Positions 53,561-62,530 of a DNA stretch of 64,000 bases are shown here, piece after piece. Every line of letters begins with the position of its first letter. Position 1 is the first letter of the stretch. Made by a program: the position numbers and the translations under genes. The notes below the pieces were generated by a model, which saw only the letters and a program-made list of their open reading frames with translations, did no database searches and was not told the origin of the DNA. This DNA is from Paractinoplanes aksuensis (GTDB lineage: Bacteria > Actinomycetota > Actinomycetes > Mycobacteriales > Micromonosporaceae): the NCBI RefSeq assembly GCF_024137025.1, contig NZ_JAMYJR010000053.1, positions 1-64,000 of the forward strand. The letters run 5' to 3'.

Positions 53561-56500
53561 TCAGGAACGGCGATGAGCGCGCGCTACCACCTCGTCCTCT
53601 CGTAACGGACCACCGTCATGGCTCAAACACAGCGGTGCTTGGATCTTTGTAAACGAAGTGCCTTCACCAGCTCCATAAAACATGCCTACGCTCAGGCTGC
53701 TGAGATCCTCCAGCGAGGTGTTCCGCAATTCAGCTGTGTGCTGGGCTGCGGCGATCTGGGCGGGTGCAGTCAGCCGCCCGAAGAATTGGTTGGCCGTGTT
53801 GCCAAAAACCTGGTTGTGGATTCCTTTAGGCGCTTGCGACGCGAGGACGACGCCGAGTCCGTATTTGCGAACCTGACGAATAATTTCGATCGTGCTGTTC
53901 GTACTCGTGTTTGCCCCGACTGCCGGAACAAAATTCTGAGCCTCGTCCATGACCAGCAGACCGCCGAGCCTACCGACGCCCGCCGGATGCGCCTTGAACC
54001 ACGAGAAAAGCGTTGCCTGGAGGCGGGCGACGAAGCGGGTCCCCTCCTCCTTTGAGAGCCCGACGAAGTTGATGACCGAAATTCTGGAGGACATGCCCTC
54101 GGCTGGGGTCAGCAGCATGCCGGGATCAGCGGCGGGGATCGACTCGTCGAACAGGCGGTCGGTCTCCGCCACTGCCTCCAGGGTGTCCGCGATCTGCATG
54201 GCGATGCGCCTCGTGCGGCTGTTGAACAGGCCGTCTGGCGGCTCATTGAGATAATCGACAAAGCCGGTCAGTGTGCGCTCGCCGCTCCTGACGTAGGTGG
54301 CGAGCGCACGCTGCAGAACACCCTGCTGCTGCAACGCCCGAGAGCCGTTCCCTCGGATTCCAGCCTGGGGCCCGAGACTGGCCACGGTAGATGCGATGAG
54401 GCGTTGGAAGTCGTCCTCATCCGTTAGGACCGGTCCGAAATCGGGTAGGGGATGGAAGGAGAGCGGGCGGCCCCGCTTGAGGCCCGGGGTCCATACCAGC
54501 ACCTCGGTTTTCCCGAAGTAGCGCTCCGCTTGCTCCTCCTGCTCCGGCGTCCACCCGTCCGGCGGCTGAGGCCAACGGTCTCCCAGCCGGGCCAGATCGT
54601 CATTTGGATCAAGGACGATGGCCGACACACCACGGAGAGCGCATTGCTCGATGAGCCGCTTCACCAGAACGGTCTTGCCGGAACCCGCAGCGCCTACCAC
54701 TACCGTGTGTTTGGTGAGCTGGCTGGTTGCCACAAGGAATGGAGCACCCCCTCGGGCTTTCACGCCGACTATGATGTCCGCCGGCGCCGTTGCCTCGACT
54801 GATTCCTGGTCAGTTGGTCCGTTGAGGTACTGCCGCAGATCGTCAGCAACGACAGCAAACAGCTCGGTCCGGCTGGACGGTTTCGCGGTGCGCAACCAGG
54901 CTTCCAGCCCCGGTGGTCGCTGGTTGAGCATTGTTCGCAAGGCGGCCAGCGTGCGCAGGTCGCCCCCGCTGATCGGGACCGGCAACCCGCCGCGAGCGAC
55001 GAAATCCTCCCGAATCTCAGTCATCCTCTGACCGCTCGGATAGCCCGTATTACGGAGTAAGGTCAGGCGGCGGGTCGGAAGGCCTTTGGCCAACCCTGCT
55101 TCGGCAACCGCGTCACGAATCCGGTTCTGCGCCGCGATCGGGTTTTCACTTGCGATCCCGCGGAACGACCAATGCGCCTCTCTGTCGGTCCGCTCGGTGA
55201 TTTGATAACGCAGCCGGGCGTGCAGAGCGTGCTTTCCACCGAAGTCCGCGTCGATTGTGAACTTGGCTTGGTCCACCTCTAGTTCATGTATGAGGCTCAG
55301 CAGCCCGGCTTCGAGTAGCGCGGGCATCACGCTGTCCTCGGTCGCTTTGTCGAGCGGTGTCGTAGCGTCTGCTTCGTCCCGTAGCTTGTCGAACAGGTCG
55401 TTGAGAACTTCACTGTCGACCGTGGCCACTGGACGCGTCAGCGCCGGCGATGCAACCCTGTCCTCCAGGGATTCCAGTTCGGTGACCACACCGCTTTGGA
55501 CGCATGTGGCGATATGTTCGGCCACACGAACGAGCAGCCGTCGTGCGGTATATCGAGACGGCACTTCAGCGAAAGCCCTATCGGCGATCGGCCACGTGGC
55601 ATACGGCGGCTCGAACTGCACAGACTCATAAGCCAATCGAAGCCGTCGGCTGACAATCGCGGTGGCGGTCACCTTGTCGGGAATCTCCCCCAGAGCCGGC
55701 AGCACCTCGAAGCGATCCAGAGCGCTTCTCACCACTGCTGCCCGTGAGATCTTCTGCCAGGAATCCTCCTGACACGCGACGATCATCAGCGTGCGACGAG
55801 TTTCCTCTCGCAGATCCATGAGTCCGGACGCGATGTCTCCGCTCATACGCTGCGCGATGCGGCTCTCCCGATTGGCCGGGCTCGCAAGCGAGGTATCTGA
55901 GGCGCGTACAAGGTCGTCAAGCTGGTCGAACGCGAACACCAGCGGTCCGGCGAGAGCGAAGAGGCGCGTCAAGTCACGCAGGAGAAGCTGGGCCGGTCGC
56001 CGTCGACCTGAAAGGCCCCATTCAGCCCGAGTCTCGACAGCGCCGGGGTCGTCGGCCAGATATGCCTTGCCGTGTTCAACGGCATCGCCGTAGGACGCCA
56101 GTAGTGCAAGTGCACGAGCCGTGTCGGCGGCTTCGTTGCCGACCTGCCGGTCCAGGCGCCGGATTCCGTCGACGAACGCATCGACAGCAGCACGCGTCAG
56201 CGTCAGTTCACCCAGAATGGCAGCGCGATGCTGAACATCGATACCGGCGTCCCTTGTCAGCACGCCGAGAAGGTAAAGAAGCTGGTCCTGACCGCCGTCC
56301 TCCTTCCGGTATAAGCTGTCGATCAAGCTTCCGGTAGCACTGGTCCAGAAATCCTGACCGGCCACCAACTTCATGTAGAAAAAGAAGCCTCCCTGCCGCT
56401 GGATCTCTTGCCGGGCCCAGCCCAAGAGGTGGGTCTTGCCGGACCCGCGGTCGCCCTGCAGTACAGAGATCGTCGGAGTGTTCCTTTGGGCCAGCAAGGT

Positions 56501-56638
56501 AATCGACCGGGACAAACGCCTGGACACCGTCGAATGGAGACTTCCCACGTGGTGCGGTTCCAACGATGCCCACACCTCCTCCGAGGTGAGGACCGGGCTG
56601 AGGTTCACCGCGTCGAGGGCTGCGAGCTCCCGGCTCAC
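53561..56638 (-). CDS. dual P-loop ATPase: N-terminal AAA/STAND module plus C-terminal HerA/FtsK-type motor
   Basis: 1025 residues with two separate ATPases. N-terminal: Walker A QGDRGSGKTH (residues 61-70) and Walker B LVFAFDQLDD (233-242), similar in style to the large ATPases of BREX-type systems. C-terminal: Walker A VGAAGSGKTVLVKRL near 650, Walker B GGLLVMDEAQNFVP near 896 and a sensor-like VRKYGLGVVLASQ, as in HerA/FtsK translocases. A hexameric DNA pump is the expected activity. GTG start overlaps the stop of the winged-helix gene (GTGA at 56638). It is the last gene of a four-gene coupled operon with a nuclease. GC is clearly lower than the flanks. Confidence 0.88.
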   Translation of the reverse strand: MSRELAALDAVNLSPVLTSEEVWASLEPHHVGSLHSTVSRRLSRSITLLAQRNTPTISVLQGDRGSGKTHLLGWARQEIQRQGGFFFYMKLVAGQDFWTSATGSLIDSLYRKEDGGQDQLLYLLGVLTRDAGIDVQHRAAILGELTLTRAAVDAFVDGIRRLDRQVGNEAADTARALALLASYGDAVEHGKAYLADDPGAVETRAEWGLSGRRRPAQLLLRDLTRLFALAGPLVFAFDQLDDLVRASDTSLASPANRESRIAQRMSGDIASGLMDLREETRRTLMIVACQEDSWQKISRAAVVRSALDRFEVLPALGEIPDKVTATAIVSRRLRLAYESVQFEPPYATWPIADRAFAEVPSRYTARRLLVRVAEHIATCVQSGVVTELESLEDRVASPALTRPVATVDSEVLNDLFDKLRDEADATTPLDKATEDSVMPALLEAGLLSLIHELEVDQAKFTIDADFGGKHALHARLRYQITERTDREAHWSFRGIASENPIAAQNRIRDAVAEAGLAKGLPTRRLTLLRNTGYPSGQRMTEIREDFVARGGLPVPISGGDLRTLAALRTMLNQRPPGLEAWLRTAKPSSRTELFAVVADDLRQYLNGPTDQESVEATAPADIIVGVKARGGAPFLVATSQLTKHTVVVGAAGSGKTVLVKRLIEQCALRGVSAIVLDPNDDLARLGDRWPQPPDGWTPEQEEQAERYFGKTEVLVWTPGLKRGRPLSFHPLPDFGPVLTDEDDFQRLIASTVASLGPQAGIRGNGSRALQQQGVLQRALATYVRSGERTLTGFVDYLNEPPDGLFNSRTRRIAMQIADTLEAVAETDRLFDESIPAADPGMLLTPAEGMSSRISVINFVGLSKEEGTRFVARLQATLFSWFKAHPAGVGRLGGLLVMDEAQNFVPAVGANTSTNSTIEIIRQVRKYGLGVVLASQAPKGIHNQVFGNTANQFFGRLTAPAQIAAAQHTAELRNTSLEDLSSLSVGMFYGAGEGTSFTKIQAPLCLSHDGGPLREDEVVARAHRRS

Positions 56639-57270
56639 ACCGACGCCTCGATCTTGAGCAGGTGCCTGTCCTCTCCTCCGATCCTCAGCGATGCCTCCCG
56701 GTCAGCATCGGTGAGGGCAGACTGGTTGAGCTCACTCTTCAAATGGAATCCGGGGAGCTCGATCATCCGGTCGAGCGCGGCATCCACCATGTCGCGTGAC
56801 GTGGTGCCAAGCCTCGGCCGCAGCGACGACAGCTTCACCCACGATCCGGGACGCCGAGACGTGAGGTCGGCGTACGCTGCGTAGATCCACGTCTCGAGGT
56901 CGGGCTGAAAGAATTCCTTGAACTTCGTGCCGGACCGCGCCAAATGCTGCCCGACTCTTTCCAGAACCGCGTAGAGGACACCAGAAGGGAACTTCGCATC
57001 ATCCGGTGGTCCATCGAGTAAGGCCGACTCACACCAAGCTAATCCTCGGGCCGACAGCGAGTAGGTGTGTATTCCGCGCTCGCTGACCTTAATGATGGGC
57101 TCATCCTCGGAAGGGCTCGAACGGAGAATCTTACTGTCGGCGCAGCGCCGGACGTCTGCCGTGATTTCCAAGCCGGCAAGCTCCCGGAGCTCCCTGTTCG
57201 TTATTGGGCGAGCCACCACCATCAGTGCAAACATCGAAGCTTGCCACCGGGTTGTCGACACATTGGTCAC
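56635..57270 (-). CDS. winged-helix protein of the HerA-nuclease operon
   Basis: 211 residues, predicted as two winged-helix-like parts (TNRELRELAGLEITADVRRCAD in the first 45 residues; LRPRLGTTSRDMVDAALDRM near 155-175). It has no signal peptide or known enzyme motif. It may bind DNA ends or act as an adaptor between the ATPase and the other proteins, or regulate the operon. GTG 57270 has AGGAGG upstream. It lies 27 bases after the unknown gene and overlaps the ATPase start. Confidence 0.75.
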   Translation of the reverse strand: MTNVSTTRWQASMFALMVVARPITNRELRELAGLEITADVRRCADSKILRSSPSEDEPIIKVSERGIHTYSLSARGLAWCESALLDGPPDDAKFPSGVLYAVLERVGQHLARSGTKFKEFFQPDLETWIYAAYADLTSRRPGSWVKLSSLRPRLGTTSRDMVDAALDRMIELPGFHLKSELNQSALTDADREASLRIGGEDRHLLKIEASV

Positions 57271-57297
57271 GGCAATCCTCCTGGGTTTTACGTCAGC

Positions 57298-58404
57298 TCA
57301 GAGCCCGGCGAGTTGGCCGGGCACCAGTTCCACTCGACCGGCGGGGCTGGTCAGCTCACCGGAGACAGTGATCTCGCGATGCTCGCGATGTGCCGTGATG
57401 GCTCGGTCGTACGATGCTTGGTCAGCAAGACGAACCCAGACCGCACGTCGTGCGCTCTCCACTCGGTCGGTCCGAAGCCAGCCACGTACCTTGATCCGCC
57501 ACCGGTCCGCACCGACGACATCGTCGTGCAAGCTCTCGACGATCCCGGTCACCGTCGCCGCACCTGAAGCGACCAACTTCCGCAGCCGACTTCCAGCCGC
57601 CTGTAGTAACGGACCAGATCCAGCCGGAAACGGCAGGACATGGCTCGACGCCCCGTCCAGCGGCATGGCACGAGCCCAGCGGAATGTGATTTCGAAGGCG
57701 TCCCTGCGCTCGGTTCCGCACAGATCGCCGAGCGCCTGGCACAGATTCGCGGAAACACCCTCAGTCACCGCGTCGTCGAAGGCGGCCGGAGTTCCGGTCA
57801 TCACGGCGGATTGAGCCGCCGCTGCTGACTCCAGCATCTGGGTGAGAACGGCTCGGCCGGTCAACTCCTCGTCGACGGCTGTCCGCGCCACGGCGCCGAT
57901 GGCCAAGCGCATCTCCACGATATAGCTGCCCGCACGGGTTGGCCCTAATTCCGCCGCCCGCAGTATCCCGCGCAGCCCCGGCGCGGCTCTTCCTACGAAC
58001 GCGTAGTGCGGTCCTTCGGCGATCGTCCGGGTGGCGACGTCCAGTAGGTTGCGAATGGCGTTGATAGTCTGGACGCCGCCGAGCAACGAGGCATAGCCAG
58101 GATCGTGACCGGAAGCGAATGCCTTGAAGTACTGCCTGTCCAGCTTCGGTAACGCGATCTCGGAAGCGATGTCCGTCGCAGGCCGGTCCTCGAGATCAGC
58201 CAGGCAGCGGAGAATTTCCCGGATTCGCCGCGCGGAATCACCCATGATGTCGCTGGCCGGGACCAGAACTTCGAAGTTGTCCGGGTGGTGCCACATCGTC
58301 GCTCGCTCGCCGCCGGGACCGTTCCTGAGCGCGGGTTGCCAGCCTGTGTTGGTCAAATAGTCGACGATATCGGCCACCTTTAGAACATCCATCGTGGCGG
58401 TCAC
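57298..58404 (-). CDS. unknown protein of the HerA-nuclease operon
   Basis: 368 residues. A small N-terminal domain (residues 8-85: VVDYL-like start, MWHHPDNFEVLVPASD, then RRIREILRCLADLEDRPATDIASEI) resembles the compact HicA-like/dsRBD-fold domains seen next to defence ATPases; the similarity is from memory. The remaining 280 residues are mixed alpha/beta with a beta-rich C-terminus (WRIKVRGWLRTDRVESARRAV, ITVSGELTSPAGRVELVPG). No catalytic motif is seen. GTG start overlaps the nuclease stop. Probably a structural or recognition subunit. Confidence 0.8.
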   Translation of the reverse strand: MTATMDVLKVADIVDYLTNTGWQPALRNGPGGERATMWHHPDNFEVLVPASDIMGDSARRIREILRCLADLEDRPATDIASEIALPKLDRQYFKAFASGHDPGYASLLGGVQTINAIRNLLDVATRTIAEGPHYAFVGRAAPGLRGILRAAELGPTRAGSYIVEMRLAIGAVARTAVDEELTGRAVLTQMLESAAAAQSAVMTGTPAAFDDAVTEGVSANLCQALGDLCGTERRDAFEITFRWARAMPLDGASSHVLPFPAGSGPLLQAAGSRLRKLVASGAATVTGIVESLHDDVVGADRWRIKVRGWLRTDRVESARRAVWVRLADQASYDRAITAHREHREITVSGELTSPAGRVELVPGQLAGL

Positions 58405-58904
58405 CGGTCCAGCTCCGTCTCCGTGAGCCGGCGGAGGGTAGCTGCCGTCAAGACGTTGGCGATCGGAACCCGCACCGCGCGTTTGCGGGAACGGTCGGGC
58501 GCAGCGATCGGTTGCTCGGTCTCAAGTGACAGGTAGTAGCCGAGATGCCGGAGCAGAACACCGTCAGTAAGCGACGAAGCGTACAGGTGACTTTCGGCCG
58601 GCACTGTGATCAGGAAGAGGTAACGACGTATGGAGAAGTTCGGCCCGGCTAGCCTGTTGAACTGCCACTCGTCAAGGCCCCGATAGTTCAGATAGCCCGC
58701 GGATACCGACGGCGTCGACCAGGTTTTTACCTGCGCCTCGATGGTGGGCGAGTATGTCCGAGCACGACCTGCGACGGACTTCAACCCGAGATCGACGCCG
58801 TCGGCATCGATGTCTTCTTTGGTGACAACAAGCCCGGCTGCCGAGGCCAAGACGCGTACGTAGTCTTCACCGAACTTGCCCTGGTGCTGTCTCGCGTCGA
58901 GCAT
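58401..58904 (-). CDS. DUF4365-like PD-(D/E)xK nuclease, first gene of the operon
   Basis: 167 residues. The early helix GKFGEDYVRVLASAAGLVV is followed by DADGVDLGL (Asp38) and IEAQVKTW (Glu56, Gln58, Lys60), which together read as a PD-(D/E)xK nuclease core of the DUF4365 type. ATG 58904 has GGAGGG eight bases upstream; a TTG at 58907 is possible. The four genes from here to the ATPase overlap or nearly touch, so they are one unit. A DNA-cleaving role in defence is the inference. Confidence 0.8.
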   Translation of the reverse strand: MLDARQHQGKFGEDYVRVLASAAGLVVTKEDIDADGVDLGLKSVAGRARTYSPTIEAQVKTWSTPSVSAGYLNYRGLDEWQFNRLAGPNFSIRRYLFLITVPAESHLYASSLTDGVLLRHLGYYLSLETEQPIAAPDRSRKRAVRVPIANVLTAATLRRLTETELDR

Positions 58905-59093
58905 CAAACTTCCCTCCGCGAGCCTTGCTCACCGTAGCGGGAAGCTTACTGCCGGCTATGCGTCAAAGTCAGACCCTGGCTTGTCGGCATTGAGATTGCG
59001 CCTGCGATCCGCATTCTGCTAGTGCGTTGTCCATGAACGTTTGCTGGGTTGGTGACACGCCGGGCGGCGTTCGTCGTGGCCAGAGATGTTGGG

Positions 59094-59130
59094 CTCACTC
59101 TCGACGGTGATGTTCGCTGTCGAGAGTGAG
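59094..59130 (+). promoter_or_regulatory. 12-bp perfect hairpin ahead of the transposase
   Basis: CTCACTCTCGAC, 13-base loop, GTCGAGAGTGAG. The right arm ends eight bases before the GTG of the transposase and takes up its GAG-rich ribosome site. Such stems prevent translation from read-through transcripts in several insertion sequences; it may also be part of the terminal repeat of the element. Confidence 0.6.
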
Positions 59131-59138
59131 GTGGGCCG

Positions 59139-59990
59139 GTGGCCGAGCCGGTACGGGCACGGCGGTTGACTCAGGACGAGGGCCGCAGGCTGCAGCAACT
59201 GGTGCGCCGTGGGAAGCATGATTCGGTCCGTGTCCGCCGGGCGTTGATCATCATGGCGTCGGCGTCCGGGACGCCGGTGCCCTCGATCGCCAGGCTGGTT
59301 GCGGCGCATGAAGACACGGTGCGCGACGTGATCCACCTGTTCAACGAGATCGGTCTTCGCGCGTTGGACCCTCAGTGGGCGGGAGGCCGTCCCCGCCGGA
59401 TCAATGACGACGATGAAGCGTTCATCGTCGCGACGGCCACCACGCGCCCGAGCAAACTCGGTCGCCCGTTCACCCGCTGGAGCCTGCGCAAACTCGCCGA
59501 CTACCTGGCCACCAACCCGGTGCGCCAGGTGACCGTCGGACGGGAACGGCTGCCGGCAGCTGCTGCGCGACAACGACGTCAGCTGGCAGCGCACCCGGAC
59601 CTGGAAAGAATCCAAGGACCCCGACTTCGACGCCAAGCTGGACCGCATCGAAGAGGTGACAACCCGGTTCCCGCAGCGGTGTTTCGCGTTCGACCAGTTC
59701 GGGCCGCTGTCGATCCGCCCGCACCACGGTGGCGGCTGGGCGCCGCGAACGCATCCCGACCGGTTGCCGGCGACCTACAAACGCACCCATGGGATCCGCT
59801 ACTTCCACGGCTGCTACAGCTTCGCCGACGACCAGCTCTGGGGTGTGATGCGCTGCCGCAAAGGCGGCGACCACACCCTGTCCGCGCTCAAATCCATCCG
59901 CAAGGCCCGGCCGGACGGCGCCCCGATCTACGTCATCCTCGACAACCTGTCAGCGAACAAGACGCCGACGATCCGGGCCTGGGCGGCCCG
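59139..59990 (+). pseudogene. IS630-type transposase, frameshifted and 3'-truncated
   Basis: Frame one gives an intact N-terminal HTH half (ARRLTQDEGRRLQQLVRRGK, PVPSIARLVAAHEDTVRDVI, PLTRWSLRKLADYL-like). Near 59552 one extra base shifts the frame; the family sequence then continues as LLRDNDVSWQRTRTWKESKD, FAFDQFGPLSIRP and IYVILDNLSANKTPTIRAWAAR, which includes the second DDE-type Asp. Sequence after about 59990 is no longer transposase, so the last 100 residues with the final Glu are lost. No poly-A slippery site is seen, so programmed frameshifting is unlikely. Confidence 0.82.
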
Positions 59991-60675
59991 GGCTGAGCAG
60001 GCGGCGCGACACGGTTCGGCACTCGGGTGGCAGGTCTCGGGGCTGGATGGCGCCGCTTCGGCAGTGTTGGACGATGTTGCGCAGCACCTGCCACAACTGT
60101 TCGATGTTGCCGGGCCAGCTCGATCTGCTCAGCATCTGCAGGGCCGGTGGGGAGCACTCCAGGCGGCCGTCCGGCACCAGTTTGGCGAGGAAGAACGGGA
60201 CCAGCGCCTGCACGTCCTCGGGGTGGTAGCGCAGCGGCGGCAGTTCGACCGTGCTGGCGAAGAAGCGCAGCAGACCCGCGAGCTCCCCACTGTCGTGGCG
60301 CGGGCTGAGGGTGAGCGCGACCCACGGCGCGGCCGAAGCGGTGCGGGCCTGTTCGAGCAGGCGGCACAGGGTTTCCAGCAGGGCCCCGGCCGCGCGGTCG
60401 GCGTGCTGGATGAGCAGGGCGCCGCCGGATCCCTGCAGCTCGCGACGCACGTCGTCGAGCCAGGCGCGGCCGGGGGTGGCCGCGTCGGCCACGGCGAAGT
60501 GCGCGCCGGGGTGGTCGTGCTGGTGGATGGCGCGCAGCACGGCCAGTTTCCCCACGCCGGCCTCGCCTTCGAGCACGAGCCACTCGCCGGATGCGTACGC
60601 CGCCTTCGCCTGCAGGCAGCCGCGTAGCCACAGGCCGCCCGAGCCGGCCAGGCCGGGCAGGAAGGCGCGCGGCTC
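59990..60675 (-). pseudogene. core fragment of a sigma-54-type activator (AcoR/MimR-like)
   Basis: About 225 codons read LWLRGCLQAKAAYASGEWLV, GEAGVGKLAVLRAIHQ (degenerate Walker A), TVELPPLRYHPEDVQALVPF, WPGNIEQLWQVLRNIV and DLPPECRTVSRRLLSP. That is the middle of the actinobacterial NtrC-like activators. The N-terminal GAF part and the C-terminal Fis-type HTH are missing. The break after RRLLSP coincides with the break in the transposase, so one rearrangement cut both. Such activators sit divergent from mim/prm monooxygenase genes, matching the stub at 60991. Confidence 0.78.
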
Positions 60676-60921
60676 ATGGACCCGGCGCCCGAGACGTACA
60701 ACCCGTGGACCGTCGTCAATGTGGTCTTCCACCACTTGGCTGCTCAGGGCCTGCATCCCGTGCTGGGCGGCGCCGACCCAGGTGGCCCGGCGGCTGACCT
60801 GCTGCGCGCGTTCGGCATCGAACCGGCGGCCGAGGGCGACCGCCAGGTCGGGGAAAGAGTCAAAAAGCACCTGGCCGACATCCGCGCCGCGGTTTTCGAA
60901 GAACGCCCTGACTCAATGTGA
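60676..60921 (+). CDS. conserved small protein of monooxygenase loci
   Basis: 81 residues: MDPAPETYNPWTVVNVVFHH, LHPVLGGADPG, then a helical end. I recognise this as a conserved actinobacterial hypothetical that lies just before prmA/mimA-type genes; that recollection could not be checked here. It is complete and precedes the monooxygenase stub by 69 bases. It may be the only intact gene left of the original locus. Soluble, function unknown. Confidence 0.65.
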   Translation: MDPAPETYNPWTVVNVVFHHLAAQGLHPVLGGADPGGPAADLLRAFGIEPAAEGDRQVGERVKKHLADIRAAVFEERPDSM

Positions 60922-60990
60922 GACCGCCGCTCACCGGCAGTTGAGTTCTGATGCGTCGGGTAGGACGCAGACAAGGATGAGGAGTGACTC

Positions 60991-61287
60991 ATGAGTCGGC
61001 AGAGTGTGGCCAAGGCTCATCAGAAGATCCAGGAGCTGTCCTGGGAACCGCAGTACCACCAGCCGGTCTCGCACTACGGAACCGACTACACGTTCCGCAA
61101 GGCGCAGAAGAAGGACCCGCTCAAGCAGGTGCTGCGCTCGTACTTCCCGATGCAGGAGGAGAAGGACCACCGGGTCTACGGCGCGTCGGACGGCGCCATC
61201 CGCGGCAACATGTTCCGCCAGGTGCAGGAACGCTGGCTGGAATGGCAGAAGCTGTTCCTGTCGATCATCCCGTTGCCGGAGATCGCT
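60991..61287 (+). pseudogene. 5' stub of a binuclear-iron monooxygenase alpha subunit (prmA/mimA-like)
   Basis: 99 codons from a good ATG with GAGGAG upstream: MSRQSVAKAHQKIQELSWEP, HYGTDYTFRKAQKKDPLKQV, RGNMFRQVQERWLEWQKLFL, then LPLPEIA. This is the N-terminus of propane/alkene monooxygenase hydroxylase alpha subunits (about 540 residues). Immediately after, the family sequence ends, before any iron-binding Glu/His residue, so it cannot be active. The frame runs on into the antisense-quality reading of the NRAMP remnant, but that is not a real fusion. Confidence 0.82.
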
Positions 61288-61414
61288 GGTCGCCGAGGAG
61301 CAGACGCCGTGGGGTGGCAGCCCCGCCCTGACGAGCGAGATCGGCGAGCTGGACGAGGGTCTGCCCCAGGATCACCGCCACCTTGCCGGTCAGGGCGCCG
61401 ATCCGCGACCTGCC

Positions 61415-62413
61415 GAGCTGTGCCGCGAGCACTTCCCCAAGCCGGTGTCGCGCGGGCTGTGGGTGCAGGCCGAGATCATCGCGATGGCGACCGACCTGGC
61501 CGAGTTCCTGGGCGCTGCGGTCGGCCTCTACCTGCTCTTCGGCGTGCCGCTGTTCCCGGCCGGGCTGATCACGGCGGTCGTCGCGTTCGGCATCCTGGCC
61601 CTGGAACAGCGCGGCTACCGCCGCTTCGAGCTGGCCATCGCGGGCCTGCTCGGCATTGTCTTCCTCGGTTTCCTGTACGACCTGATCGTCGTCGGCGCCG
61701 ACCCCGGTGGACTCGCGGCCGGGCTCGTCCCCCGGCTGGCCGGCGGCGACAGCCTGCTGCTGGTGTGCGGCATCATCGGGGCCACGGTCATGCCCCACGT
61801 CGTCTATCTGCACTCGGCGCTGACCAAGTCCCGGGTCGCCTGCCGCGACGACGGCGAGAAACGCGAACTGCTGCGCTTCCAGCGGATCGACGTGCTGATC
61901 GGGCTGGGCGCGGCCGGTCTGATCAACCTGTCGATGCTGGTCATCGCGGCCTCGCTGTTCCACGGCACCGCGTTCGCGACCGGCGACGCGATCCAGTCGG
62001 CCCACGACGGGCTGGGCCGGCTGGTCGGTGGCGGCGCGGCCCTGGCCTTCGCGGTGGCGTTGCTGGCCTCCGGCCTGTCGTCGTCCAGCGTCGGGACGTA
62101 CGCCGGTCAGATCGTGATGCAGGGTTTCATCCGCCGCCGCATCCCGCTGTTCGTGCGCCGCGCGGTGACCATGACGCCCGCCCTGGTCGTGCTCGCGCTC
62201 GGCCTGCCGCTGACCGACAGCCTGGTGATCTCGCAGGTGGTGCTCTCGTTCGGGATCCCGTTCGCCCTGGTGCCGTTGCTGATGCTCACCCGTCGCCGGG
62301 ACATCATGGGCACCTTCGTCAACAAGCCCCTCACCAACGCCGTGGCTGCCGCCATCGCCACGCTCATCATCGGCCTCAACGCTTTCCTGCTCTACGACAC
62401 TTTTCTGGCCTGA
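61415..62413 (+). pseudogene. 5'-truncated NRAMP (MntH-type) metal transporter
   Basis: 332 codons from ELCREHFPKPVSRGLWVQAE to the stop, with the helix-6 motif MPHVVYLHSALTK and about eight membrane segments. It lacks the first about 90 residues including the helix-1 DPGN metal site. An RDLP stretch just upstream in another frame (about 61400-61413) suggests one lost base before the break. The 61288-61400 spacer is unassigned. Without helix 1 it should not transport Mn/Fe. Either a pseudogene or, if a hidden start exists, a non-functional membrane protein. Confidence 0.78.
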
Positions 62414-62530
62414 GTGGCGCTCTGCTACCGGTTAGCAACCGGAAGTGGGTCAACCGGGAACCGGGGCGTCCGATGCTCGGTCTAGCGGGACTTCTCCCGC
62501 ACCGATCCGAGGACGGACGAGGAGGCCGGC

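Noticed and set aside
59139-59990. programmed frameshift in an active transposase
   Set aside because: No slippery A or G run at the shift, and the 3' end with the last catalytic residue is missing anyway.
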